From: Spongisporangium articulatum
GTDB taxonomy: Bacteria; Actinomycetota; Actinomycetes; Actinomycetales; Kineosporiaceae
Direction of reading: 5' to 3'
NCBI RefSeq assembly: GCF_044465595.1
Contig: NZ_JBITLV010000007.1
Span: 248,001-312,000, forward strand
Length of the DNA stretch: 64,000 bases
Every line of letters starts with the position of its first letter. Position 1 is the stretch's first letter. The translations under genes and the position numbers were made by a program. Positions 35,708 to 45,838 of this stretch are shown one piece after another. The notes beneath the pieces are model-generated. The model was not told where the DNA came from and did no database searches. It worked only from the letters and a program-made list of their open reading frames with translations.

Positions 35708-36490
35708 ATGGATCCCATCTACTGGCTGGTCGTTCTGGTCGTCGCCCTGGTCGCGATCGGCGTCCTGCTGCTCGTGACGCGGCAGAGACAGCGGCAGCAG
35801 CTGCAGCACCGGTTCGGACCCGAGTACGACCGGGCCGTCGAGCGCACCGGTGACCCGCGGGCCGCCGAACGCGAACTGCGGGACGTCGCCCAGCGGCGCG
35901 ACGCGCTGGACATCCACGAACTGGACGAGGACTCCCGGCAACGCTGGACCCGCGACTGGGGAGCCGTGCAGACCTACTTCGTCGACTCCCCGGCCGAGGC
36001 CGTCGCGTCGGCGTCGGCGCTGGTCACGTCCGTGATGCGGGAGCGCGGCTACCCGGTCGACGACTTCGACGAGCGAGCCGCCCTCGTGGCCGCCGACCAC
36101 CCGGACGTCGTCCAGCACTACCGGGACGCACAGGCGGCCTACGACCGGCACCGCGAGTCCGGACTGGGCGACACCGAGGACCTGCGGCAGTCCTTCGTGC
36201 ACTACCGCGCGTTGTTCGTGGCCCTCGTGCACCCCAGCGACGACACCCGCGAGACCCCCGCGACCACGGTCCGCGGCGACGCGGTCCGTGACGATTCGGT
36301 CCGCGACGATTCGGTCCGCGGCGACGCGGTCGGCGAGCCGGTGCCCGACCGGACGGACCGACTCACGGACCGGCGCCCTGACGAGCAAGTGGATGGCCGG
36401 ACGGACGACCGGCTGGACGAGCAACCCGACCGGGTGAACCTGACGACGGCCGAGGAACGGGCCGAGGCGAGGCGGGAGGCCGACCGATGA
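35708..36490 (+). CDS. Hypothetical membrane-anchored protein, paralogue of its neighbour
   Basis: A GAGGAGG site precedes ATG 35708; the product is 260 aa. One N-terminal membrane helix (about residues 6-24) leads into a soluble domain containing WGAVQTYFVDSPAEAVASAS and DTEDLRQSFVHYRALFVAL. The second half is highly charged, with VRDDSVRDDS-type repeats and an Asp/Arg-rich tail. The WxxxQxxFVDxP...TExLRQxFxxYRA core recurs in the next gene, so the two are diverged duplicates. This arrangement occurs in other actinobacteria; function unknown. Confidence 0.8.
   Translation: MDPIYWLVVLVVALVAIGVLLLVTRQRQRQQLQHRFGPEYDRAVERTGDPRAAERELRDVAQRRDALDIHELDEDSRQRWTRDWGAVQTYFVDSPAEAVASASALVTSVMRERGYPVDDFDERAALVAADHPDVVQHYRDAQAAYDRHRESGLGDTEDLRQSFVHYRALFVALVHPSDDTRETPATTVRGDAVRDDSVRDDSVRGDAVGEPVPDRTDRLTDRRPDEQVDGRTDDRLDEQPDRVNLTTAEERAEARREADR
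36268..36327 (+). repeat. Four 15-bp tandem repeats in coding sequence
   Basis: Four copies of a GGTCCGCGGCGACGC-like 15-mer (36268, 36283, 36298, 36313) encode VRGDA/VRDDS pentads; copies 1 and 4 are identical, as are the outer frames of 2 and 3. A slippage-prone low-complexity tract. Confidence 0.85.
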
Positions 36491-37017
36491 GCGAACGTGA
36501 CGAGACCCTGACCCGGCCCGGTGTCGACGAGCCCGACGTCGTCGTCACGCACGACGGTTCGGCAACCGAGGACTCCCCCGTCCTGCTCGGCCGCGACGAG
36601 GACCCCGTGGTCGACGTGGACGACACCGGCGCGGTCACCACGGTCTCCACGACCGCCGCCGAGCCGCACAGCGACGAGCCGGACAGCGACGAGCCGGACA
36701 CTTCAGCACCGGTCGCCGAGGAGCCCGTCACCGAGGAGCCGGTCGTCGCAGAGCCGGAGGGCGCCGCGGAGCCGGACGTGCCCGAACCGGCCGACCTGCC
36801 CGCGCTGCCCGACCCGGGGCCCTGGGCCGACCTGCAGGGCCGGTTCGTGGACGATCCGGCGGGCTGCGTCCAGGAGGCTTCGGAGCTCGTGGACCAGGCG
36901 ATCCAGTCGCTGCGCGACTCGCTGCCCGGCACCGGATCGGCCGGCGGTGACACCGAGTCGCTGCGGCAGGCGTTCCGCCGCTACCGCGCCGTGCACGAGG
37001 CCCTGACCCGCGCCTGA
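36487..37017 (+). CDS. Hypothetical acidic protein, paralogue of its neighbour
   Basis: The 176-aa protein overlaps the preceding gene's stop by ATGA. Residues 1-110 are a very acidic, Pro/Glu/Asp/Val-rich region without hydrophobic segments (for example EEPVTEEPVVAEPEG). Residues 115-176 hold the domain shared with the upstream protein: WADLQGRFVDDPAGCVQEASELVDQAI and DTESLRQAFRRYRAVHEAL (in pieces). No membrane anchor, so a soluble partner of its anchored paralogue is plausible. Confidence 0.78.
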   Translation: MSERDETLTRPGVDEPDVVVTHDGSATEDSPVLLGRDEDPVVDVDDTGAVTTVSTTAAEPHSDEPDSDEPDTSAPVAEEPVTEEPVVAEPEGAAEPDVPEPADLPALPDPGPWADLQGRFVDDPAGCVQEASELVDQAIQSLRDSLPGTGSAGGDTESLRQAFRRYRAVHEALTRA

Positions 37018-37023
37018 CCGCTC

Positions 37024-37090
37024 AAGATCACCGCTGGTGCCCGCCGAATGCGAGTGAGACTCGCACTCACCGGGCGCTGGCGGTGATCTT
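37024..37090. terminator. Nested inverted repeat between convergent genes
   Basis: Outer arms AAGATCACCGC (37024-37034) and GCGGTGATCTT (37080-37090) pair perfectly; inside lie GCCCG/CGGGC and an inner hairpin GCGAGT-GAG-ACTCGC. It spans the end of the plus-strand gene and the last codons of the convergent minus-strand gene, so it likely acts as a bidirectional terminator. It resembles the element at 58039. Confidence 0.7.
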
Positions 37091-37699
37091 GGCCAGGAGC
37101 TGGACCAACCCCGCGGCCGCCAGCAGCAGCGACGTCCACGCGCCCGCGGAGGCCCACCACCCGGCGTCCGCCAGCACCCCGAGACCGGCCGCGACCAGGA
37201 ACATCACCGTCACGATCACGCGCGTCGGGCGCTCCGACACCGTGACCCCGAGCCGTAGCCTCCGGCGCCGCGCGACCACCCGCACCCCCTCGTGCGCGAA
37301 CCCGACGGCCACCGCCGTCCCGCACACCCAGCCGGGAGCGCCCGCGGCGGCCAGCCCGACGCCGAGCAGGAGATCCCCGACCCGGTCGCACGCGGCGTCC
37401 ACCAGCGCCCCGCGCCGGCCGGCCCGTCCGGCGACGAGCGCGACCGCGCCGTCCACCCCGTCGCAGACGCCGCCCGCCGCGATCAGCAGCCCCCCGAGCG
37501 CGGGCCACCGGCCGGCCGCGAACGCACCGCCACCGATCAGCGCCACTCCCAGAACGCTTATCGCAGAAGGAGATACGCCGAGCCGAGTCAGCGGGCGAGC
37601 CACCCGGTAGGCCGCCCGCAACCACCCCGCGACCAGCCGGGAGGGCACGACCCCGTGCCCCACCGACCAGCCGACGAGGTACTCGTCCCGGGTCAGCAT
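37067..37699 (-). CDS. CDP-alcohol phosphatidyltransferase-like membrane protein
   Basis: The family moves a phosphatidyl group from CDP-diacylglycerol to an alcohol. The 210-aa polytopic protein keeps the four aspartates of the motif D-x2-DG-x2-AR-x8-G-x3-D-x3-D (Asp80, Asp83, Asp101, Asp105) and both glycines, but the conserved Arg is replaced by Leu88. The fold is probably intact; catalytic activity is uncertain. It sits ten bases before the metF end on the same strand. Its stop lies inside the hairpin at 37024-37090. Confidence 0.8.
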   Translation of the reverse strand: MLTRDEYLVGWSVGHGVVPSRLVAGWLRAAYRVARPLTRLGVSPSAISVLGVALIGGGAFAAGRWPALGGLLIAAGGVCDGVDGAVALVAGRAGRRGALVDAACDRVGDLLLGVGLAAAGAPGWVCGTAVAVGFAHEGVRVVARRRRLRLGVTVSERPTRVIVTVMFLVAAGLGVLADAGWWASAGAWTSLLLAAAGLVQLLAKITASAR

Positions 37700-37708
37700 C
37701 GGAACGGC

Positions 37709-38638
37709 TCAGACCCGGGCGGCGAGCCCCAGCCGCTCGTACACCTCGAGCGTCGCCGTGGACCGGTTCATCGTGTAGAAGTGCAGCCCCGGCGCGCCGC
37801 CCTCGAGCAGCGCCGAGCCGAGCTCGGTGGCCACGTCGACGCCCACGGCGCGCACCGCGGCCGGGTCGTCGGCGACGGCGTGCAACCGCTCGATCAGCTG
37901 GGCGGGCATGTCCGCCCCGGACAGCTCGGCCATCCGCTGGATCGACTTCACGCTGGTCACGGGCATGATCCCGGGCAGGATCGGGATGTCGCAGCCCAGC
38001 GCGGCGACCCGGTCGACGAGCCGGAAGTAGTCGTCGGGCGTGAAGAAGAACTGGGTGACGGCGAACTGGGCCCCCGCCTCGGCCTTCAGGGCCAGAACGC
38101 GCGCGTCGGCGTCCAGGTCGGTGCTGGCCGGGTGCACGTCGGGGAACGCCGCGACGCCCACCCCGAAGGACCCGAGCTCACGCGCCAGCCGGACCAGTTC
38201 GACCGCGTAGTTCAGGCCGTCGGGGTGCGGCGTCCACGGGGCGCGCGGGCCCTCCTTCGGGTCCCCGCGCAGCGCCATGATGTTGCGCACCCCGGCGTCG
38301 GCGTACTCGCCGATCACCCGGCGCAGTTCGCTGCGGGAGGCCCCGACGCAGGTCAGGTGCCCGACCGGGGTGAGGGTGGTGGTCTGCGCGAGCTGCTGCG
38401 TGATGCGGACCGTCCGGTCGCGGGTGGACCCGCCGGCGCCGTAGGTGACCGACACGAAGGTGGGCGCCAAGGGCTCGAGCACGCGGATGGTCTGCCAGAA
38501 GACCGCCTCGGCCGCGTCGTCCCGCGGGGGCCCGAACTCGAACGAGATCGACGGGCGGCCGGTGGCGCGCAGCTCCGCGAGGGCAGCGGGCAGGCTGCCG
38601 GGGGCGGAGCCTGTCGGGTCACCGGTCGGGGCGGGCAT
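37709..38638 (-). CDS. metF: Methylenetetrahydrofolate reductase
   Basis: MetF reduces 5,10-methylene-THF to 5-methyl-THF for methionine synthesis using FAD. The 309-aa protein has FEFGPPRDD near the start, SVTYGAGGSTRDR, HLTCVGASRSEL, MALRGDPKEGP, AQFAVTQFFFTPDDYFRLVDR (in pieces) and PGIMPVTS, all normal. ATG 38638 is chosen; GTG 38644 is an alternative. It is divergent from the GGPP synthase gene, as metF is from idsA2 in Mycobacterium. Confidence 0.95.
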   Translation of the reverse strand: MPAPTGDPTGSAPGSLPAALAELRATGRPSISFEFGPPRDDAAEAVFWQTIRVLEPLAPTFVSVTYGAGGSTRDRTVRITQQLAQTTTLTPVGHLTCVGASRSELRRVIGEYADAGVRNIMALRGDPKEGPRAPWTPHPDGLNYAVELVRLARELGSFGVGVAAFPDVHPASTDLDADARVLALKAEAGAQFAVTQFFFTPDDYFRLVDRVAALGCDIPILPGIMPVTSVKSIQRMAELSGADMPAQLIERLHAVADDPAAVRAVGVDVATELGSALLEGGAPGLHFYTMNRSTATLEVYERLGLAARV

Positions 38639-38668
38639 GCTCACAGGGTAAAGGGTGGGTCCCGCCCG

Positions 38669-38674
38669 TAGGCT
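38669..38674 (+). promoter_or_regulatory. -10 box of the GGPP synthase gene (leaderless)
   Basis: TAGGCT ends six bases before GTG 38681, implying that transcription and translation begin at the same base. This decides the start against GTG 38675, which would lie upstream of the transcript. Confidence 0.7.
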
Positions 38675-38680
38675 GTGGCC

Positions 38681-39775
38681 GTGACCACCGCCCCCTCCCC
38701 CGTTGACTCGCCTGTCGACCGGGAGGCGCTGCGCGCCCGGGTGGACGCCGAGCTCGACCGGTTCCTGACCGCCCAGCGGGCGGTGCTGGCGGGGGTCGAC
38801 CCGCAGGTCGGGGAGCTGGTGGACGCCGTCGAGCTGCTGATGCGGGGCGGCAAGCGGTTGCGCGCGGCGTTCGCGTACTGGGGCTGGCGGGCCGCCGGGG
38901 GTGACGCCGCCGAGCCGGGGGCGGTGCGGGCCGCCGCGGCACTCGAGCTGTTCCAGGCGGCCGCCCTCATCCACGACGACCTGATGGACGGCTCGGACAC
39001 CCGCCGCGGGATGCCCGCCGTGCACAAGCGGTTCGAGGCGCTGCACGACGAGAACGGCTGGCAGGGCCGTGCGGAACGCTTCGGGCTGGCCGGCGGGCTG
39101 CTCGTCGGGGACATGGCGCTGGCCTGGTCGGAGGAGCTGTTCGCCGGCCACGGGCTCGACGCCGGACGCTCCGCGGGGGGCCGCGAGACCTTCGACCGGA
39201 TGCGCACCGAGCTGCTGGCCGGGCAGTACCTCGACGTGCTGGCCGCGTCGGTACCGCTGGCCGACCCGGCCGAGATCACCCGCCGGGCGCGGCACGTGAT
39301 CCGGTTCAAGAGCGCCAAGTACTCGGTCGAGGCGCCGCTGCTGATCGGGGCCGGGCTGGCGGGCGGGGACGACGTGGTGCGGGAGACGCTGTCGGCGTTC
39401 GGCCTCGCCGTGGGCGAGGCGTTCCAGCTGCGCGACGACGTCCTCGGGGTGTTCGGCGACCCCGCCGCGACCGGCAAGCCGGCCGGGGATGACCTGCGCG
39501 AGGGCAAGCGCACCGTGCTGATCGGGCTGACCCTGGAGGCGGCCACCCCCGCCCAGGCCGCACTGGTCGACAAGCTGCTCGGCGACCCGGAGCTCACGGG
39601 CGACGACGTCGAGGCGCTGCGCGCGGTGATCGTCGAGACCGGGGCGCTGGACGACGTCGAGCGCTCGATCGCGGGCCTCGCCGACGCCGCGCTGGCCCGG
39701 GTGGAGGGCCTGCCCGAACCGGCGCGCGGGGTGCTGCGGGCCCTGGCCGAGGCCGCGACCGCGCGGGCGCACTGA
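38681..39775 (+). CDS. crtE: Geranylgeranyl diphosphate synthase (polyprenyl synthetase)
   Basis: It condenses IPP with allylic diphosphates; position before crtI and crtB points to GGPP for carotenoids. The 364-aa protein has the first Asp-rich motif DDLMDGSD (99-106), RGGKRLRAAF, the second DDVLGVFGD (252-260) and KPAGDDLREGKRT. Homologous to mycobacterial IdsA, whose gene holds the same place beside metF, so a role in other prenyl lipids is also possible. Chain length is not readable with certainty. Confidence 0.9.
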   Translation: MTTAPSPVDSPVDREALRARVDAELDRFLTAQRAVLAGVDPQVGELVDAVELLMRGGKRLRAAFAYWGWRAAGGDAAEPGAVRAAAALELFQAAALIHDDLMDGSDTRRGMPAVHKRFEALHDENGWQGRAERFGLAGGLLVGDMALAWSEELFAGHGLDAGRSAGGRETFDRMRTELLAGQYLDVLAASVPLADPAEITRRARHVIRFKSAKYSVEAPLLIGAGLAGGDDVVRETLSAFGLAVGEAFQLRDDVLGVFGDPAATGKPAGDDLREGKRTVLIGLTLEAATPAQAALVDKLLGDPELTGDDVEALRAVIVETGALDDVERSIAGLADAALARVEGLPEPARGVLRALAEAATARAH

Positions 39776-39780
39776 CCGCC

Positions 39781-41322
39781 GTGGCGCTCGGGCGGGGTCG
39801 CCGGGTCGAGGGGCCCACCGACCATGTCGTCGTCGTCGGCGCCGGGCTCGGCGGGTTGTCGGCCGCTATGCGGCTGGCCGGCGCCGGACGGCGGGTGACC
39901 GTGCTGGAACGCGAGGCCACCCCGGGCGGGCGGGCCGCCGTCCGGGTGCTGCCCTCCCCCGCCGGCGGCGAGTACCGGTTCGACCCGGGCCCCACCGTCC
40001 TGACCATGCCCGACCTGATCGCCGACTGCTTCGACGCGCTCGGCGAGGACCTGACCGACTGGGTCAACCTGCGCCCGGTGGAACCGCTGTACCGGGCGAA
40101 CTTCGCGGACGGGTCTCACATCGACGTGCACGCGGACGTCGACGCGATGGCCGCCGAGATCGAGAAGCTCTGCGGGGCCGGGGAGGCCGCGGGGTTCCGG
40201 CAGTACGTGAGGTTCGTGTCGAAGCTGTACCGGTACGAGATGCGCTCGTTCATCGACCGGAACATCGACTCCCCGCTCGACCTGGTCTCGACCAACCTGG
40301 CCCGGCTGGTGGCGATCGGCGGGTTCCGGAAGCTGGCCCCGAAGGTCGCGCAGTACCTGAACGACGAACGGCTGCAACGGGTCTACTCGTTCCAGGCGAT
40401 GTACGCCGGCCTGTCGCCGCAGGACGCGTTGGCCCTGTACGCCGTCATCTCGTACATGGACTCGGTGGCCGGGGTGTACTTCCCGGCCGGCGGGATGCAC
40501 GCCGTACCCGCCGCGATGGCCGCCGCCGCCGCCCGCCACGGCGTCGAGTTCCGTTACGGGACCGAGGTTTCCGGGGTGGAGCTGAAGGGACGGCGGGCGG
40601 TCGCCGTCCGGACGGCGACGGGCGAGCGGGTGCCGTGCGACGCCGTCGTGCTCAACCCCGACCTGCCCGTCGCCTACCGCGACCTGCTGGGTCGCGTGCC
40701 GTGGCGGGTCCGGCGGCTGCGCTACTCGCCGTCCTGCTACCTGATGCTGGCCGGGTCGCGGGCCGACTACCCGGCCGCCGCCCACCACAACATCCACTTC
40801 GGGCACGCCTGGGACTCGGTGTTCGACGAGCTCGAACGCGGCCGGCTGATGAGCGACCCGTCGTTCCTGGTCACCAACCCGACCCGCACCGACCCCCGGC
40901 TCGCCCCCGGAAACCGGCACATCTACTACGTGCTGTTCCCGACGCCGAACCTGCAGCCGCCGCGGGGTTCGCGGCCGGTGGACTGGGACCGGATCGGCCC
41001 GGTGTACACCCAGCACGTGCTCGACGTGCTGGAGGAGCGCGGCTATCCCGGGTTCACCGGCGCGGCCGAGGTCATCGACGTGACGACGCCCGCCGACTGG
41101 GCCGCGCGTGGGATGGCCGCGGGGGCGCCGTTCAGCGCGGCGCACACGTTCGGGCAGACCGGCCCGTTCCGGCCCGGGAACCTGTGGGGCGAGAACGTCG
41201 TGTTCGCGGGGTCCGGGACCCAGCCGGGCGTCGGCGTCCCGATGGTGCTGCTGTCCGGACGCCTGGCGGCCGAGCGGATCACCGGTCCGGACCCGTTCTA
41301 CCGGTCCAGGGCGTGGGTCTGA
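39781..41322 (+). CDS. crtI: Phytoene desaturase
   Basis: CrtI desaturates 15-cis-phytoene towards lycopene with FAD. The 513-aa protein has VVVVGAGLGGLSAAMRLAG (dinucleotide fold, glycines from residue 20), EATPGGRAA, DPGPTVLTMPDLI, and the C-terminal FAD motif NVVFAGSGTQPGVGVPMVLLSGR (in pieces). It starts at GTG five bases after crtE and shares its stop base with the next ATG (TGATG). Length is typical. Confidence 0.93.
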   Translation: MALGRGRRVEGPTDHVVVVGAGLGGLSAAMRLAGAGRRVTVLEREATPGGRAAVRVLPSPAGGEYRFDPGPTVLTMPDLIADCFDALGEDLTDWVNLRPVEPLYRANFADGSHIDVHADVDAMAAEIEKLCGAGEAAGFRQYVRFVSKLYRYEMRSFIDRNIDSPLDLVSTNLARLVAIGGFRKLAPKVAQYLNDERLQRVYSFQAMYAGLSPQDALALYAVISYMDSVAGVYFPAGGMHAVPAAMAAAAARHGVEFRYGTEVSGVELKGRRAVAVRTATGERVPCDAVVLNPDLPVAYRDLLGRVPWRVRRLRYSPSCYLMLAGSRADYPAAAHHNIHFGHAWDSVFDELERGRLMSDPSFLVTNPTRTDPRLAPGNRHIYYVLFPTPNLQPPRGSRPVDWDRIGPVYTQHVLDVLEERGYPGFTGAAEVIDVTTPADWAARGMAAGAPFSAAHTFGQTGPFRPGNLWGENVVFAGSGTQPGVGVPMVLLSGRLAAERITGPDPFYRSRAWV

Positions 41323-41927
41323 TGGCGACGGACGGCGAGACGGTGGCCGAGGCGATCGCCCGGTTCGAGCGGGAGCCGGCCGCACGACGTGAGGCGGCAG
41401 CGGCTGCCGGTCGCCCATGGGTGGAACCGCTCGACCTGGGGGTGACGTGGAACGCCGGGGCGCCGATGCCCCACCTGGTCGTCGGTCCGCATCGTGCGTT
41501 CGTGATCTGTTACCCACGGGACTCCGAGAACCTACGCGCCCTCGGCGGCTGGGGAGAGTCCGAGGGAAGACCTGTGACGTCCGGTGATGAGGAAGCCCTT
41601 CTGGTCGTCGAGATCGTGGGCTGTTCCGAAGTGCGCTGGGGCGGGCCCAACGACGAGGCACAGCACGGGCATCCGTTGGCAGGCTCCGGGCTGAGCGGTT
41701 ATGGCCCCTTCGAGGTCCACAACTCGGCCTGGATCGAGCACTCGCGGCAGGTGAACTCCGTGCACGAGTACCACTCCGACGACGTGTTCCGCTCCCGTCG
41801 GCATTTCATCCTGGCCTTCCACGACGAGATGATTGAGACCCAGGCGCGGCGCCTCGACATCGAGGTCAGGCACTCGACCATGCGCGACCTGTTGACCGAG
41901 CTGGCAGTGCGGGTCACCGAGTCCTGA
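41322..41927 (+). CDS. Unknown 201-aa protein between crtI and crtB
   Basis: Not a known carotenoid enzyme. No signal peptide or membrane helix; the C-terminal half carries the conserved-looking string WGGPNDEAQHGHPLAGSGLSGYG...FEVHNSAWIEH...NSVHEYHSDD...RHFILAFHDEMIE (pieces), rich in His, Trp and acidic residues, as seen in a widespread uncharacterised family. Codons are visibly less G+C-rich than in crtI. ATG 41322 overlaps the crtI stop. Either a cargo insertion or an accessory factor; undecided. Confidence 0.75.
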   Translation: MATDGETVAEAIARFEREPAARREAAAAAGRPWVEPLDLGVTWNAGAPMPHLVVGPHRAFVICYPRDSENLRALGGWGESEGRPVTSGDEEALLVVEIVGCSEVRWGGPNDEAQHGHPLAGSGLSGYGPFEVHNSAWIEHSRQVNSVHEYHSDDVFRSRRHFILAFHDEMIETQARRLDIEVRHSTMRDLLTELAVRVTES

Positions 41928-41960
41928 GCATCTGTATGGACGTTGTGCGGGTCTGCTGCG

Positions 41961-42060
41961 CCGAGATTGACGTTGCGCTTCTCTGAAGCCCCGGACCGGG
42001 CTTCTCCAGGCTGTATTTCGTCAAGCTGGGCGCGACGAACCCGCGTTTCGTCAATCTCGG
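41961..42060. repeat. Long inverted repeat with inner hairpin before crtB
   Basis: Arms CCGAGATTGACG (41961-41972) and CGTCAATCTCGG (42049-42060) are perfectly complementary, enclosing a 7-bp hairpin GAAGCCC-N6-GGGCTTC (41985-42004) and two copies of TTTCGTCAA. The element separates the 201-aa gene from crtB. It could terminate upstream transcription or be a degenerate mobile repeat. Confidence 0.65.
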
Positions 42061-42104
42061 AGCGGATCTGGGCCGGACCCGGCGGATACGGCACAATGCG
42101 CGGG

Positions 42105-43016
42105 GTGAGTGACCGGGTACTCGACGCAGCGGGCATCCAGGACCCGCAGCTGCGCGCCGCGTACGAGGTGTGCCGCAAGCTGAACCAGGAGCACGGCAAG
42201 ACGTACTACCTGGCCACGATGCTGCTGCCGCCCGCCAAGCGGCCCCACGTCTGGGCGTTGTACGGGTTCGCCCGCTACGCCGACGAGTTCGTCGACTCGC
42301 TGGTCAACCCCGACCCCGACGCCCTGATCACCTGGGGGGCGAACTTCCTCGACGCACTGGCCGGGGGGCCGATGCCGGACGACCCGGCCGCTCTGGCGAT
42401 GATCAACACGATGCGCCGGTGGGCGATCCCCCGCCAGCACGTCGAGGCGTTCCTGGAGTCCATGCAGATGGACATCACGATCACCGGCTACCCGCGCTAC
42501 ACCGACCTCGAGCAGTACATGTACGGCAGCGCGTCGGTGATCGGGCTGCAGATGCTGCCGATCCTGGAGCCGCAGCAGCCGGAGGCGGCGGCGCGGGCCC
42601 GGGCGCTGGGCGAGGCGTTCCAGCTGACGAACTTCATCCGCGACGTCGGCGACGACCTGCGCCGGGGCCGGGTCTACCTGCCGCAGGAGGACCTGGACAC
42701 GTTCGGGGTGACCCGGGCGCACCTGGAGCGCGGGATCGTGACGCCGATGATCCGGGAGCTGCTGGCCTTCGAGATCGACCGGGCCCGCGCGCTGTACGCG
42801 TTCGCCGAACCCGGCATCGACATGCTGCACCCGACCAGCCGGGACTGCGTGCGGACGGCGTTCGTGCTGTACGGCGAGATCCTGGACGCCGTCGAGCAGG
42901 CCGGGTACCAGGTGCTCACCCAGCGGGTCGGCGTCCGGCTCTCCCGGCGGTTCCAGGTCGCGGTCCCGGCCCTGCGCCAGGCCCGCAAGACCCGCCGCGC
43001 CCTCATCAGATCGTGA
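42105..43016 (+). CDS. crtB: Phytoene synthase
   Basis: CrtB joins two GGPP molecules to phytoene. The 303-aa protein shows the substrate-Mg motifs YGFARYADEFVD (Asp60, Asp64) and FIRDVGDDLRRGRVYLP (Asp180, Asp184). GTG 42105 is preferred because CACAAT lies seven bases upstream, giving a leaderless message; ATG 42096 would add MRG. It therefore seems to have its own promoter after the inverted repeat rather than relying on the crtE-crtI transcript. Confidence 0.92.
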   Translation: MSDRVLDAAGIQDPQLRAAYEVCRKLNQEHGKTYYLATMLLPPAKRPHVWALYGFARYADEFVDSLVNPDPDALITWGANFLDALAGGPMPDDPAALAMINTMRRWAIPRQHVEAFLESMQMDITITGYPRYTDLEQYMYGSASVIGLQMLPILEPQQPEAAARARALGEAFQLTNFIRDVGDDLRRGRVYLPQEDLDTFGVTRAHLERGIVTPMIRELLAFEIDRARALYAFAEPGIDMLHPTSRDCVRTAFVLYGEILDAVEQAGYQVLTQRVGVRLSRRFQVAVPALRQARKTRRALIRS

Positions 43017-43039
43017 TCAGGGACGAGTAAGAGGGCGGG

Positions 43040-43405
43040 TCAGAAGGCCAGGGCCTGGGCGCGGCGCCGGATCTCCGTCTTGCGGCCGGCCCGCAGCGCG
43101 TCCAGGGGCGTGCCCGGCAGGCTCTCGTCGGGGGTGAGCAGCCAGCGCAGCGACTCCTCGTCGGTGAACCCGGCGTCGGCGAGCACGACGATCGTGCCGG
43201 ACAGCGCGTCCAGGGGCTGACCGTCGTCCCCCAGCAGTTCGGCGGGGACGCTCAGGATCTTCCGCTCACCACGTCGCAGCGCCAGGAGCTGGCGCTCCTC
43301 CAGCAGCCGCCGGACCTTGCCGACGGCGATGCCCATCCGTTCGGCGACATCGGGCAGGGGCAGCCATTCACGGGGGCCGTCGGGGCCGGAGTCGAGCACG
43401 TCCAC
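43040..43405 (-). CDS. Rv2175c-like DNA-binding protein
   Basis: The 121-aa protein has an N-terminal winged-helix-type segment (LPDVAERMGIAVGKVRRLLEERQLLALRRG in part) and a C-terminal helical half, matching mycobacterial Rv2175c, a DNA-binding substrate of the kinase PknL. It is divergent from the PASTA kinase gene, exactly as Rv2175c lies beside pknL. CAGGCT (43417-43412) lies six bases before the GTG start, so the message may be leaderless. Target genes unknown. Confidence 0.85.
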   Translation of the reverse strand: MDVLDSGPDGPREWLPLPDVAERMGIAVGKVRRLLEERQLLALRRGERKILSVPAELLGDDGQPLDALSGTIVVLADAGFTDEESLRWLLTPDESLPGTPLDALRAGRKTEIRRRAQALAF

Positions 43406-43411
43406 GTGCTC

Positions 43412-43417
43412 AGCCTG
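43412..43417 (-). promoter_or_regulatory. -10-like box of the Rv2175c-type gene
   Basis: CAGGCT on the minus strand with six bases to GTG 43405; the first base departs from TANNNT. Confidence 0.45.
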
Positions 43418-43556
43418 CCACGGCCGCCCGGCGATGTGAGAACCGCCTCAAGCAGCGGCCGGGACAGGCGGCGGAGGTGTCCGGTTCATGCCCCCGACCT
43501 GCGTCTTGGGTCGAATCAGTGTTACCGATGAAACCGTGGGACCCCAGGAGCCCCCG

Positions 43557-43562
43557 TATAGT
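43557..43562 (+). promoter_or_regulatory. -10 box of the PASTA kinase gene (leaderless)
   Basis: TATAGT, with seven bases to GTG 43570; TTACCG about 19 bases upstream is a possible -35. The box decides GTG 43570 over earlier in-frame codons. Confidence 0.65.
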
Positions 43563-43569
43563 CGGACCC

Positions 43570-45822
<2,253 letters not shown>

Positions 45823-45838
45823 GGCCGCTCCCCGAGCC

